Origin: Limnomonas spitsbergensis
Lineage: Eukaryota; Chlorophyta; Chlorophyceae; Chlamydomonadales
NCBI GenBank assembly: GCA_037349105.1
Contig: JAYJMM010000039.1
Span: forward strand, 7,718,501 to 7,782,500
Direction of reading: 5' to 3'
DNA length: 64,000 nt
Shown: positions 28,784 to 39,424 of the stretch, piece after piece
How positions within the stretch are numbered: position 1 is the stretch's first letter
Layout: every line of letters starts with the position of its first letter
Translations under genes and position numbers: made by a program
Notes under the pieces: model-generated
The model's input: the letters and a program-made list of their open reading frames with translations, nothing else
Databases searched by the model: none
What the model was told of the DNA's origin: nothing

Positions 28784-30188
28784 ATGAGGAGAGGGGGCAT
28801 GACTGACCCTTTTCTTCCAGTCTTCCCTCACTCAGGAATCACTATTGATGCTTGTACCTGTAAGGGCGCACTGAAGGAACAATTGACAAACATGTCCGTT
28901 TCCACATCCATACAATGGCCATGCCAATCCGCTAATACCGTATCCTTTCTGCAACTGGTGGCTGGTACCTCACTGCCTCCTGCATTACAGCCATGCCTCT
29001 TCCCCGATAGCCCTTCCCGGATTTCCAGCCTCATCACTGTCAGCCCCCACCGACCACCGTGGGGCGTGGGCACCGGTGGTGGGCACCCTGTTGCCAACCT
29101 AGTTGAACCTACGGGCCGGCCCCCCTCACCATAGGCTCCCCACGGTGGCCCCCCAACTGTGACAATCTGCAGCCGCAGTTTTTTAATCACTGGCCCAGTT
29201 CATCGTCTACCGGTATCCTGGCTGGATACTGTCACTGTGTGTAACGAGCTCAGTGGCAGTTGGGATTCCGAAGATAAGTCAAACGACAGTTAACCTGCAA
29301 CGCCCCTCTTCTATACAGTGCGAACGCCTGCGCCAGATAAATCCTGCATGCGCGGATATATCATGCCTGTTGATCTTCTGAACTTTCTTTGTCGCAGATC
29401 TGCCGCGCTCGCTCTCGGGTAGGGGTCTTGGCGGGTCTGGGAGGCTGTCACTGTGCTCCTAGCTATCTACTGGTATATGCTACTGCCGGGCGGGAGATCT
29501 ACAGACTACAACCGCCGGGGTTCCAGAATCTCTGCACACTCGGGCCAGTATAGAAACGCTGTGACACGGATACGCGATTCAAGTTGTCCTTGACGAATGG
29601 ACAATGGTGACCCAGATGACGACGACGCCGAGTGTACGGCGATAACCAGTGGCGATGACCGTTCCGTGTTCCCGTGTCGACACGGGGTCTCTGGCACCTT
29701 CCAAGTGCCATGTCGGGAGTTCCGATGAAGGGTCAATGTGGGCCTGGTTAATCTGACAACAGTCCATCCTACCAGTGATCCGACTCACATCAAAAAAGTG
29801 CCAAACCCATGACAGCAGCAAACTTATTACGTACGTGTCAGTGAGTGCTCGCTTTGTTTTACGTATCCCAGTTCGTCAGCGTTGTCTGAACGCGCATCTC
29901 CCGAAGTCGATTTGTGCCCAGCATGCGAGAAGTCAGCACGTGAAAAGGGACAAATCAAGTAAGGTAGAGAACAAGGCGAGGACTGAGGTGTCTTTTTAAC
30001 CTACCTTGTCTTCACCATTGCTTATTTATCTGGTTGCCGTCGCCTATTTTCCCGCCCATGCTTGCATGCCGCTAACTAGGATAAATCGCGCGCACGATAG
30101 TGGGCTACTACTTAGCCACCTCTGTACCCTCCACTTAATGCTGTCCCTCTTCAGGCGCCGGACAGCAGGCTGAGATACCCTATTCAGC
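28784..30188. other. Intergenic, no gene seen
   Basis: No open frame here resembles a protein family. Around 29045-29150 CACCGTGGGG and CCCCACGGTGG form an imperfect inverted repeat. TTCTTTCTTT-like and TGCC-rich sequence lies just before the CCCH gene at 30189, whose promoter should be in the last few hundred bases. Confidence 0.4.
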
Positions 30189-30641
30189 ATGTCTTACCAC
30201 CCCCCGGGCGCTAGGGATAAGAACTTTATCCGAGTTAATGCACATGCCCAGTGGCCAGCAGGGAGCGGCGTCAGCAGTGGCAGAGGTGGAAAGTGTGAGC
30301 AATGGAACAAGTGCAAGGATCCTGATTGCAGCATGGACCATCCAGAGTGCAGAAACGGTAGCAGCTGTCAGAACGAGAAGTGTGGGTATCTGCATCCAGA
30401 CGGAAGCAGACCAGTGGCTAAAGGTCGTAGACCCACCACCCTCGCCTCACCAGCAGTAGCCGCAAAACATGTTCCCCATCCTGCACCGCGTAGCATGTGC
30501 CAAATGAGGCACAAGTGCACCGCAGCCGAATGCACATCAGACCACCCGGCCTGCCAGCACGGCGATGACTGCAGTAAAGCCAAGTGTGGTTTCCTTCACC
30601 CTTGTGGGCGGCGGTACACTGTTAGCACGTCGGTAACATGA
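30189..30641 (+). CDS. Small four-finger CCCH zinc-finger protein, Nab2/ZC3H14-type spacing
   Basis: An uninterrupted frame of 150 codons from ATG to TGA. It holds four fingers, all C-x5-C-x4-C-x3-H: C36/C42/C47/H51, C54/C60/C65/H69, C104/C110/C115/H119 and C122/C128/C133/H137, arranged as two tight pairs with two residues between fingers and a basic, Pro-rich linker of about 34 residues. Each second finger ends in G(Y/F)LHP. This spacing is that of the poly(A)-RNA-binding fingers of Nab2/ZC3H14 rather than the C-x8-C-x5-C-x3-H of TIS11 proteins. A role in binding RNA, probably poly(A), is inferred. The regular spacing with no stop or break in 450 bp makes it unlikely to be chance. It could instead be one exon of a larger gene. 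TGTAA occurs 138 bp after the stop. Confidence 0.75.
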   Translation: MSYHPPGARDKNFIRVNAHAQWPAGSGVSSGRGGKCEQWNKCKDPDCSMDHPECRNGSSCQNEKCGYLHPDGSRPVAKGRRPTTLASPAVAAKHVPHPAPRSMCQMRHKCTAAECTSDHPACQHGDDCSKAKCGFLHPCGRRYTVSTSVT

Positions 30642-30778
30642 GAGCGCTTGATTTGGCCGCTTGATTTGCCCCCTATTTCAAGCCACTGGAAGACAGAGGC
30701 TTGAACGCACCTCGTTTCAAACGACAATCAGGCGTGGCCACTGAAAAGTCGAATTGCCATCTATCGCCTGGAAATACT

Positions 30779-30783
30779 GTAAG
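30779..30783 (+). terminator. Possible poly(A) signal TGTAA of the CCCH gene
   Basis: TGTAA 138 bp downstream of the CCCH stop codon, same strand. Confidence 0.4.
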
Positions 30784-31426
30784 TTACCAATTTTACCGAG
30801 GTAGATGTAGTGAATCACGACGGCGATTGACACAGGCGCCTATCGCAGGTCGCCTAGCGTGTACCGTAGGCAACCGACTTATAACAACTTTCAGCCGTGA
30901 CTTTCTTACGCTTCGCAGGCTTTGAATGCGATCAAAAGTTGTACTACTGTGGTTAGGCATCAACTTACTGGGACGGCTAGCTCTCATTAACAAAGAAAGG
31001 TTGAGGGGCGCTTGAGGAAGTTTTATGATACCGTAAGCACCCCAAGGCTTCTAAGCAACATACACAAGGTCGCTAAGGTCACTAAGGTCACTAAGCTGCA
31101 GCAGCGGAAGCCTACCAGCATGTGTGCAGAAGCAAGAGTTATCCGGCAGCTCATAATTTTGACCGCCCTAAGCGAACGTCAGCAGATGCGACAAGAGTAA
31201 AGGAGACAGCAACAGAAGGATTCAGCGGTAGAGCTCTCAGTGTCAGGTGGAGTCAGCACTATGGGACTCGTTTTTGAGCTTGCATGTCTCGCATGTGTTG
31301 TGACTTGCCCATACCATATGCACATCGCCCAAGCGCAGCGCCCCGCCCGCATGCGCACCACCCTTCTTGCATGCGCATTTCCCTCGAGCAAGAGCAGCGC
31401 CCCGCACGTATACGCACGTACCGCAT
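30784..31426. other. Intergenic, no gene seen
   Basis: Contains a short AAGGTCACT triplication (31070-31095) and some short open frames without family resemblance. The long frame that starts at 31240 runs into the 59-bp repeat and is rejected. Confidence 0.4.
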
Positions 31427-31890
31427 GCACAGTAAACGCCCGTATTTCCTGTGCCCTACTGGTGAGTGTTGCGCTTCACCAGCATGCACCCCAACCGCCC
31501 GTATTTCCTGTGCCCTACTGGTGGGTGTTGCGCATCAGTAGCATGCACCGCAACCGCCCGTATTTCCTGTGCCCTGCTGGTGGGTGTTGCGCTTCACTGG
31601 CATGCACCGCAACCGCCCGTATTTTCTGTGCCGTGCTGGTGGGTGTTCCGCTTCACCATCATGCACCGCAACCGCCCGTATTTCCTGTGCCGTGCTGGTG
31701 GGTGTTCCGCTTCACCGGCATGCACCCTAACCGCCTGTATTTCCTGTGCCTTGCTGGTGGGTTTTGCGCTTCACTAGGATGCACCGCAACCGCCCGTATT
31801 TCCTGTGCCTTGCTGGTGGGTTTTGCGCTTCACTAGGATGCACCGCAACCGCCCGTATTTCCTGTTCCCTGCTGGTGGGAGTTGTGCTTG
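31427..31890. repeat. 59-bp tandem repeat
   Basis: About eight units, with CCGCCCGTATTTCCTGTGCC recurring near 31437, 31497, 31556, 31616, 31675, 31733, 31792 and 31850. Each unit also holds GCTGGTGGGTGTTGCGCTTC and GCATGCACCGCAA. A period of 59 moves the frame at each unit, so the open frames across it do not encode a repeated protein. Confidence 0.9.
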
Positions 31891-32109
31891 AGGTTCTATA
31901 GTGAAAGATTTTGTGAAGGGTCCTGAGTTCTTCAAGATTAATGTGTGGAAATGGGTCAGAGGGGAGCCTTGCACACAGGTATATGCCGTTACCCCCCAGT
32001 CTGATTCTGATTCCGAGTGATTCATGCTGATTTAGAGTGGACATTTAAATTATTATTATGCTTGAACTGAGTGTAAGAGTAGATTGAACTGATTGTAACA
32101 GTATGTGTA

Positions 32110-32970
32110 CTCGATGCGCGGCTCATTGGCTTTTAGTCTAAGCGCCGTCTATGTTGTGCTATGAATGCTTGTTGGGCTGAAGCACCTACCATGACGGTCA
32201 CTACACCACTACAAGTATCCATTCACGGACCTTATTACACAAAGTAAGATTCAGAACTAGATGCAGGACTCATTGGCTTTCAGTCTTAGCGCCGTCTCTG
32301 TTGTGCTATGAATGCTTGTTGGGCTGAATCACCTACCATGACGGTCATTACACCACTACAAGTATCCATTCACGGACCTTATTACACAAAGTAAGATTCA
32401 GAACTAGATGCAAGACTCATTGGCTTTCAGTCTTAGCGCCGTCTCTGTTGTGCTATGCATGCTTGTTGGGCTGAAGCACCTACCATGACGATCACTACAC
32501 CACTACAAGTATCCATTCACGGACCTTATAACACAAAGTAAGATTCAGACCTAGATGCGGGACTCATTGGCTTTCAGTCTAAGCGCCGTCTCTGTTGTGC
32601 TATGCATGCTTGTTGGGCTGAAGCACCTACCATGACGGTCACTACACCACTACAAGTATTTATTCACGGACCTTATAACACAAAGTAAGATTCAGAACTA
32701 GATGCGGGACTCATTGGCTTTCAGTCTAAGCGCCGTCTCTGTTGTGCTATGAATGCTTGTTGGGCTGAAGCACCTACCATGACGGTCGCTACACCACTAC
32801 AAGTATTTATTCACGGACCTCATAACACAAAGTAAGATTCAGAACTAGGTGCGGGACTCATTGGCTTTCAGTCCTTACTGATGTGTTATATATGGTTGTT
32901 GGGCTGAAGCACCTACCATGATTGCAAGTACACCACTACTGGTATTCATTCATGGACTTCATAACACACA
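32110..32970. repeat. 147-bp tandem repeat
   Basis: Six units with exactly 147-bp spacing: CTCATTGGCTTT begins at 32122, 32269, 32416, 32563, 32710 and 32857. The units contain GCGCCGTCTCTGTTGTGCTA, TTGTTGGGCTGAAGCACCTA and CACCACTACAAGTAT. The inner copies differ at only a few percent of positions, the last copy is more diverged. No open frame runs through it. Confidence 0.93.
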
Positions 32971-32984
32971 GTTTAGAACGGTGC

Positions 32985-33240
32985 ATACCCGCTGGGCCAT
33001 GCTTAACGCTCGGCCGCGTGGGGCTGGTAGGAATGACTAGGCTCAATTCCAGCTACCCTGCACAGCCTGGGCCATGGTGCAGCCATGCCATCCTCCTATG
33101 TGAGGGGGTAGGAACATGGAACCCGGCATAACACAAATCATTATTGACTACATGCGGGACAGAATGCCACTCAGGGACAAGTCACTGACGTTACACCTTT
33201 GGGCCCTCCAAAAAAAGGCTCCGCCGCGTGGGCGCCCTCA
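32985..33240. repeat. Two partial copies of a dispersed repeat
   Basis: 32991-33025 carries TGGGCCATGC...CTCGGCCGCGTGGG and 33183-33236 carries TGACGTTACACC...TGGGCC...CCGCCGCGTGGGCGCC. Both words, in this order, also make up the element at 28462-28783. These are probably partial or decayed copies of it. Confidence 0.55.
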
Positions 33241-34096
33241 GAAACAAGTGCCCACACAAATGACGTGTGTGCAACCGAGTCTAGTTGAGCACCGCTTAGT
33301 AAATTAGAAATACGACTAAGTAACAGAAGCTTGCACCTGAAGACCATCAATCAGGCAATGGCTGACAGCCTTCAGTCACAACACATGCTTGCACCTCTCT
33401 GCATCATGATATATGAATTTGAAAGCTACTTCATGTGTCAGCACAGGGCTGCAATGGCATCACATGGGACGCAGGGGATCAGGTGATTAACAGGGTAAGT
33501 GGTGTTAACCGGCTTAACCACACCCTTGCCAACCACATACATGTGGTTGCGCGGCGCAGTCATCCCCATCACATCTGCGTGCGAGGGCCCACCGCTGTGA
33601 AGGAGAAAGGGATGGATAATTAGCGCTTGGTCAGGGTGCAACAGCAGGTCGCGCCGCACGAGCATGCTTTGGGCGCTTGCAAACACACCCACCCAATCCT
33701 TCATAGCCTCGTAATCCTTGCCATCCTCCTCGCCCCCTTTCACCCACTTGGCAAGTCCATCATGAAGGTGTGGCTCCGAGGCACAACTGCGATGTACAAT
33801 AGCTCTGTGGTGGTAATCACAACCCAACCATCTGGCTGCTCCGGCTGGATGAGGATGTCGGTGTGCTCCTGCTGTCTCCCAACTTTCTCCTTGCCATTCA
33901 GTATCCACGCTGAAGAGGTGACTGTCAGCAACTCCCTGGCAGCTCCATCAGAGAGTCCACTGGCGCCGTTGACAAATGCTTGGAGGAGGCCACGCTTGCC
34001 GAGCTCCGACATAATGTACTCGTCAAACCTCTCCAAACCTCTGAGCTACATCCAGAGGAAGGGGGGGGGGGGGGGGGGGACCAAAGTAAGAGGGGA

Positions 34097-34141
34097 TAGT
34101 AGGGATTGGGGTTCCCCTCTAGTTTTCTAAAAATATAGTAG
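34097..34141. repeat. 45-bp direct repeat, left flank of the 34-bp satellite
   Basis: TAGTAGGGATTGGGGTTCCC followed by CTCTAGTTTTCTAAAAATAT and AGTAG. The same 45 bp, with one visible difference (GGG to GGT at position 8), lies at the other end of the array (36706-36750). Confidence 0.9.
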
Positions 34142-36705
34142 TACTAGGGTGGTGCGCAAGGAAGCTGGCCAGCAGTACTAGGGTGGTGCGCAAGCAAGCA
34201 GGCCAGCAGTACTAGGGTGGTGCGCAAGCAAGCTGGCCAGCAGTACTAAGGTGGTGCACAAGCAAGATGGCCAGCAGTACTAGGGTGGTGCGCAAGCAAG
34301 CAGGCCCGCAATACTAGGGTGGTGCGCAAGCAAGCGGGCCAGCAGTACTAGGGTGGTGCGCAAGCAAGCAGGCCAGCAGTACTAGGGTGGTGCGCAAGCA
34401 AGCAAGCCAGCAGTACTAGGGTGGTGCACAAGCAAGTTGGCCAGCAGTACTAGGGTGGTGCGCAAGCAAGCTGGCCCGCAGTACTAAGGTGGTGCGCAAG
34501 CAAGCTGGCCAGCAACACTAGGGTGGTGCGCAAGCAAGCTGGCCAGCAGTACTAGGGTGGTGCGCAAGCAAGCAAGCCAGCAGTACTAGGGTGGTGCACA
34601 AGCAAGTTGGCCAGCAGTACTAGGGTGGTGCGCAAGCAAGCTGGCCAGCAGTACTAGGGTGGTGCGCAAGCAAGCTAGCCAGCAGTACTAGGGTGGTGCG
34701 CAAGCAAGCAAGCTGGCCAGCATTACTAGGGTGGTGCGCAAGCAAGCAGGCCAGCAGTACTAGGGTGGTGCGCAAGCAAGCAGGCCAGCAGTACTAGGGT
34801 GGTGCGCAAGCAAGCTGGCCAGCAGTACTAAGGTGGTGCACAAGCAAGATGGCCAGCAGTACTAGGGTGGTGCGCAAGCAAGCAGGCCCGCAATACTAGG
34901 GTGGTGCGCAAGCAAGCGGGCCAGCAGTACTAGGGTGGTGCGCAAGCAAGCAGGCCAGCAGTACTAGGGTGGTGCGCAAGCAAGCAAGCCAGCAGTACTA
35001 GGGTGGTGCACAAGCAAGTTGGCCAGCAGTACTAGGGTGGTGCGCAAGCAAGCTGGCCCGCAGTACTAAGGTGGTGCGCAAGCAAGCTGGCCAGCAACAC
35101 TAGGGTGGTGCGCAAGCAAGCTGGCCAGCAGTACTAGGGTGGTGCGCAAGCAAGCAAGCCAGCAGTACTAGGGTGGTGCACAAGCAAGTTGGCCAGCAGT
35201 ACTAGGGTGGTGCGCAAGCAAGCTGGCCAGCAGTACTAGGGTGGTGCGCAAGCAAGCTAGCCAGCAGTACTAGGGTGGTGCGCAAGCAAGCAAGCTGGCC
35301 AGCATTACTAGGGTGGTGCGCAAGCAAGCAGGCCAGCAGTACTAGGGTGGTGCGCATGCAAGCTGGCCAGCAGTACTAGGGTGGTGCGCAAGCAAGCAGG
35401 CCAGGAGTACTAGGGTGGTGCGCAAGCAAGCAGGCCAGCAATACTAGGGTGGTGCGCAAGCAAGCAGGCCAACTGTACTAGGGTGGTGCGCAAGCAAGCT
35501 GGCCAGCAGTACTAGGGTGGTGCGCAAGCAAGCTGGCTAGCAGTACTAGGGTGGTGCGCACGCAAGCAAGCTGGCCAGCAATACCAGGGTGGTGCGCAAG
35601 CAAGCTGACGAGCAATACCAGTGTGGTGCGCAAGCAAGCTGGCCAGCAGTACTGGGGTTGTGCGCAAGCAAGCAGGCTAGCAGTACTAGGGTGGTGCGCA
35701 AGCAAGCAGGCCAGCAATACTAGGGTGGTGCGCAAGCAAGTTGGCCAGCAATACTAGGGTGGTGCGCAAGCAAGCTGGCCAGCAGTACTAGGGTGGTGCG
35801 CAAGCAAGCGGGCCAGCAGTACTAGGGTGGTGCGCAAGCAAGCTGGCCAGCAGTACTAGGGTGGTGCGCACGCAAGCAAGCTGGCCAGCAATACCAGGGT
35901 GGTGCGCAAGCAAGCTGACCAGCAATACTAGTGTGGTGCGCAAGCAAGCTGGCCAGCAGTACTGGGGTTGTGCGCAAGCAAGCAGGCTAGCAGTACTAGG
36001 GTGGTGCGCAAGCAAGCAGGCCAGCAGTACTAGGGTGGTGCGCAAGCATGCATGCCAGCAGTACTAGGGTGGTGCGCAAGCAAGCAGGCCAGCAGTACTA
36101 GGGTGGTGCGCAAGCAAGCAGGCCAGCAGTACAAGGGTGGTACGCAAGCAAGCAGGCCAGCAGTACTAGGGTGGTGCGCAAGCAAGCTGGCCAGCAGTAC
36201 TAGGGTGGTGCGCAAGCAAGCAGGCCAGCAGTACTAGGGTGGTGCGCTAGCAAGCAGGCCAGCAATACTAGGGTGGTGCGCAAGCAAGCTGGCCAGCATT
36301 ACTAGGGTGGTGCGCAAGCAAGCTGGCCAGCCGTACTAGGGTGGTGCGCAAGCAAGCTGGCCCGCAGTACTAGGGTGGTGCGCAAGCAGGCAAGCCAGCA
36401 GTACTAGGGTGGTGCACAAGCAAGTTGGCCAGCAGTACTAGGGTGGTGCGCAAGCAAGCAGGCCAGCAGTACTAGGGTGGTGCGCAAGCAAGCAGGCCAG
36501 CAGTACTAGGGTGGTGCGCAAGCAAGCAGGCCAGCAGTACAAGGGTGGTGCGCAAGCAAGCTGGCCAGCAATACCAGGGTGGTGCGCAAGCAAGCAGGCC
36601 AGCAATACCAGGGTGGTGCGCAAGCAAGCTGGCCAGCAATACCAGTGTGGTGCGCAAGCAAGCGGGCCAACAATACAAGGGTGGTGCGCAAGCAAGCTGG
36701 CAAGC
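34142..36705. repeat. 34-bp satellite array, ~75 units
   Basis: Unit: TACTAGGGTGGTGCGCAAGC then AAGCTGGCCAGCAG (34 bp), with common variants GCAGGCCAGCAG and GCGGGCCAGCAG. The word GCTGGCCAGC is a perfect 10-bp palindrome. A few units have a 4-bp insertion (GCAAGCAAGCAAGC). Blocks of units are themselves duplicated, with offsets of about 582 bp (34.14-34.72 against 34.72-35.30 kb) and 310 bp (35.48-35.74 against 35.79-36.05 kb). The array lies inside the intron of the dioxygenase gene. Confidence 0.95.
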
Positions 36706-36750
36706 TAGTAGGTATTGGGGTTCCCCTCTAGTTTTCTAAAAATATAGTAG
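36706..36750. repeat. 45-bp direct repeat, right flank of the 34-bp satellite
   Basis: Second copy of the 45-bp word that also bounds the array on the left (34097-34141). It abuts the exon 1 donor of the dioxygenase gene at 36758. Confidence 0.9.
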
Positions 36751-37124
36751 GTAAGCACATGATCAACAACGAGGTGCATGAGCCCATTGATGCAGCGGTT
36801 AAGGTATGTGTGCATTACCGAACCTGTCCATGTTTTATCCTCTTTCTCTGTCTCCTCCGGATTGCCACCCCTCTTCTCCAGCACAGAGGAAATGTAGCAG
36901 TTAGGGACGTGCTTCCGCTGGCCGCTGGCCTTCGTCTCCGTACTCCTGCTTGTGTTTGAGGCCGAGACATCATCGAAGACGTTAACCAGGTCCTGATCCA
37001 TCCCCTTGGTGAGATGTAAGAGATGGGAACCCAGATCACTCGAGGATTCGAAGGTGCCAGCCAATCCTGACTTGTACAGGTCCTCTGAGCTAGGAAATAG
37101 CTGAACTATCAGGAAGCCGCCCAT

Positions 37125-37993
37125 GCCAGCCTGAGTGTGTGCCAGCCTGAGTGTGTGCCGCCCATGCTAGCCTGAGTGTGTCTTAACAAAAGGTTTGAAC
37201 AGCTGGCCTCTTACGAAATATGAAAGAAAGAAATGCACATGCCCGTCACACATGCTAGTGATTCTTCACACAAGGTCGGAATCGTCCCGCGCCATATCAC
37301 AACGTGGACTATCCACGTTTTGATAATGTGTGAACATCACAAGGCGGTGTTAGGTTTGTGTGGGGCATCTCTCCTATCCCCCCTCTGAAATAGAGAGGGG
37401 TATAGGATAGATAGAGGCTGCTAAGAATACAAATAACCGAAGCGTTGCTCGAGGGGCTGTTGCAATTTGTTCAAAGGGCATCGGGGGGGGGGGGTGTAGG
37501 TTGGGGGGTGTAGCTTCGGTCTGTCGGGATGACACCTAGGATGACACCTAGGATGGCACCCTGGGATGTTCACTGTGATGTGGTAAAAATACTGTCCCCT
37601 TGCATGCATAAGGCGTGCACGCACATATTATGATAATAATAATAAGTTGGGAACGTGCACAGCAGCGCAGAAGGCTTCTATCACCATCAGTAGAAATCAT
37701 CCCAGGAGGACATCCCAGCCCTGGTACGCCACCCACGATACGGGATGCACGTGTTTCATGCCAGGATGCCCTGGGACGCCCCGGGACGTCAGGTCGTTCT
37801 GCGGAGTGTTGGTACGTAATACTAAGTTCGGACGGTGTGGACGTGTGCTCGTTAATGTGCCTGGATCCACCATACAGCTATTCGTCCAAACGCACTAGGG
37901 CATCAGCTCCCTATCTATTATTTCTGTCTTCCTATTCTCCCCTTTCCTTTACCCGCCCTAGAGTCGCTCAATAATTTGAAATCTGACTAAAGG
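37125..37993. other. Divergent intergenic region, no gene seen
   Basis: Lies between the presumed starts of the dioxygenase gene (-) and an unassigned gene (+). CCAGCCTGAGTGTGT is present three times (37127-37178). There is a run of 13 G near 37483-37495, and GGGATGACACCTAGGATGAC repeats at 37528-37565. Confidence 0.4.
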
Positions 37994-39208
37994 ATGTCCG
38001 AGGGCCGGGGTGCGCGCCTGAGGATTAGGACCTCCGAGGCCGCGCCTTCTGCACGCATCATAAAGGATTCGACACGTGCACAAAAGAAGGCTCGGAGGGC
38101 TGACGCGCAAGCAGATGCAATTGCTGGTTTCCTTTCAGCTGGTAAACCTGCAGCTGGAGGGTCAGCTGCGGCCGCTCTGCCGACACCAGCGAGCCTTCAG
38201 ATTCTGAAGGATCTGACAGCGACGGTGAGATCAGACGTGAGAGAATGCATTTCTGGCGGCCTACCCATACTTTCTGGTTCGCTAATTTCCGTATATTGCT
38301 ATACAGAGAATGCGGTGGAAGAGGCGGAGGCTGTGGGAAAGAAGCGAAAGAGGGCGTCTCTCCTCCGGCGGGGAAGACGACGAGCGAGGCAACGGGGCAG
38401 TGGCAAACAAGCCTGGTACGCAGTCGAACAAAAGAGTAGTATGTCATGAAGCTTACCTAATACCTTAAGGCATGTTTACGAGCTTATATCCATCTCCCTG
38501 CTTTGTAGTGGAGCCAGTTTACGAAATCGCACCACCGCGAAGGTTTCACAAAGGCCCTGAGAAAGACGGCCAGCAAGATTGAAGTCAGTGGACAACTTCA
38601 GGGCATGGGCTGATGGGCTGCTGGTGGACAACATGTATAGGTGTGTACGTTTGAATGATATTGGTTCACTCCACCTACTGCCAACGAATCACAGGTTCTC
38701 CTCATATCATACATTGGCAATTTTGGATTGTTATTGCATAGTTATTTGCTGATTTTACCAACCCCTCACTCACATAGGTCTCTCCCCAACGGTGGCCCCT
38801 TCGACCATTATTGCTTTCTGGCATCGCCCGGGCACTGGAGCCGTCATTTTCGAGCATAAGCGCTCAGACCCGACATGCTCTCGCCAAAGTGATTGCGTCG
38901 CTGGAGCAGCTTGCCTTCTTCAGCTTCAAGGTATGATTTTTTTTTTAAAGCTATTCATGAATGGCCATGTTACTTGCATAACAGCTTAAACACCAGCGTG
39001 TTATTCTGAATCTGAAAGATCCTCAAAAACCGTCTCATCCCAAAACATTCCTTATCTTTTGTTCCTGTCTACTCCTTTCAAGGTCAAGAAGAGGCTACAG
39101 AACAAGCCAGGCAGCCAGGGAGTGAGCCATGCTAAGGACATCATCGAGGAGATGGCGATAGTTCAGGCTGAGGGAGATGCATATGGATGGGAGAAGATGA
39201 TAATTCAG
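37994..39208 (+). CDS. Unassigned gene, exon model incomplete
   Basis: Starts with ATG and a basic Arg/Lys/Ala-rich stretch (RIIKDSTRAQKKARRADAQ). Later exon-like pieces with proper borders are: a Lys/Arg-rich stretch near 38308-38434; WSQFTKSHHREGFTKALRKT at 38509-38583 (acceptor TTTGTAG, donor GTCAGT); LSGIARALEPSFSSISAQTR and ALAKVIASLEQLAFFSFK ending near 38929; and VKKRLQNKPGSQGVSHAKDI to IIQ ending at 39208. A Ser/Asp/Glu-rich frame near 38195-38245 competes with the first frame, so the middle is unresolved. The pieces are helix-rich and basic. No family is recognised. It could also be a decayed gene. Confidence 0.4.
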
Positions 39209-39424
39209 GTGTATGGCAAGAACTGCTAGCTCCATTGTGAGGCAGCGGTGACAACCACTGAATTGTTGGCATCCACAGGTGTGACACTAGTGCTAACTTC
39301 AACTGAGTGTGGCCCAGGATATTTGCTGATGAGCTAGGATTTTTTGTTGGCGGTCTAGGGTGAAGCGCTGGTGGCTTATGAATTTACTCCCGGTGGCTTA
39401 GGGTTTATTGACTTTTGTAATGAC

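Larger units (their letters stand above)
33438..37124 (-). pseudogene. Probable 2-oxoglutarate/Fe(II) dioxygenase (phytanoyl-CoA-like), one frame break, intron filled by satellite
   Basis: Exon 1 is 37124-36759, exon 2 is 34045-33438. The 2,713-bp intron is GT-AG, phase 0, with a poly-C tract before the acceptor, and contains the 34-bp satellite. Exon 2 has the iron-binding set: QEHTDI (HxD), HPFLLHSGGPS (distal His) and PRNH (the 2-oxoglutarate Arg), with about 90 residues between HxD and the distal His, as in the PhyH superfamily. Between the two halves, near 33765, the frame changes: the first half runs to HTFMMDLPSG and stops, the second resumes at AKWVKGGEEDGKDYEAM. The break equals one missing base next to a G run, so it may be a sequencing error and not a true lesion. 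A different acceptor (34040) is possible. The substrate cannot be told. Both donor and start are less certain than the exon 2 motifs. Confidence 0.6.

Noticed and set aside
28830..29190. 120-codon minus-strand frame with Pro/Gly-rich inverted repeat
   Set aside because: No family resemblance, no supporting splice sites, and a mirrored frame of similar length on the plus strand.
31240..31836. 198-codon frame with an apparent peptide repeat
   Set aside because: It runs over the 59-bp tandem repeat, whose length does not keep a frame.
34142..36705. CRISPR-like array of 34-bp repeats
   Set aside because: Units are head to tail without unique spacers, and the genome is eukaryotic.
35478..36739. 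Several 60 to 85-codon frames on both strands with Leu/Ala/Cys or Ala/Ser/Gln repeats
   Set aside because: They are translations of the 34-bp satellite; the same peptide words appear on all frames.
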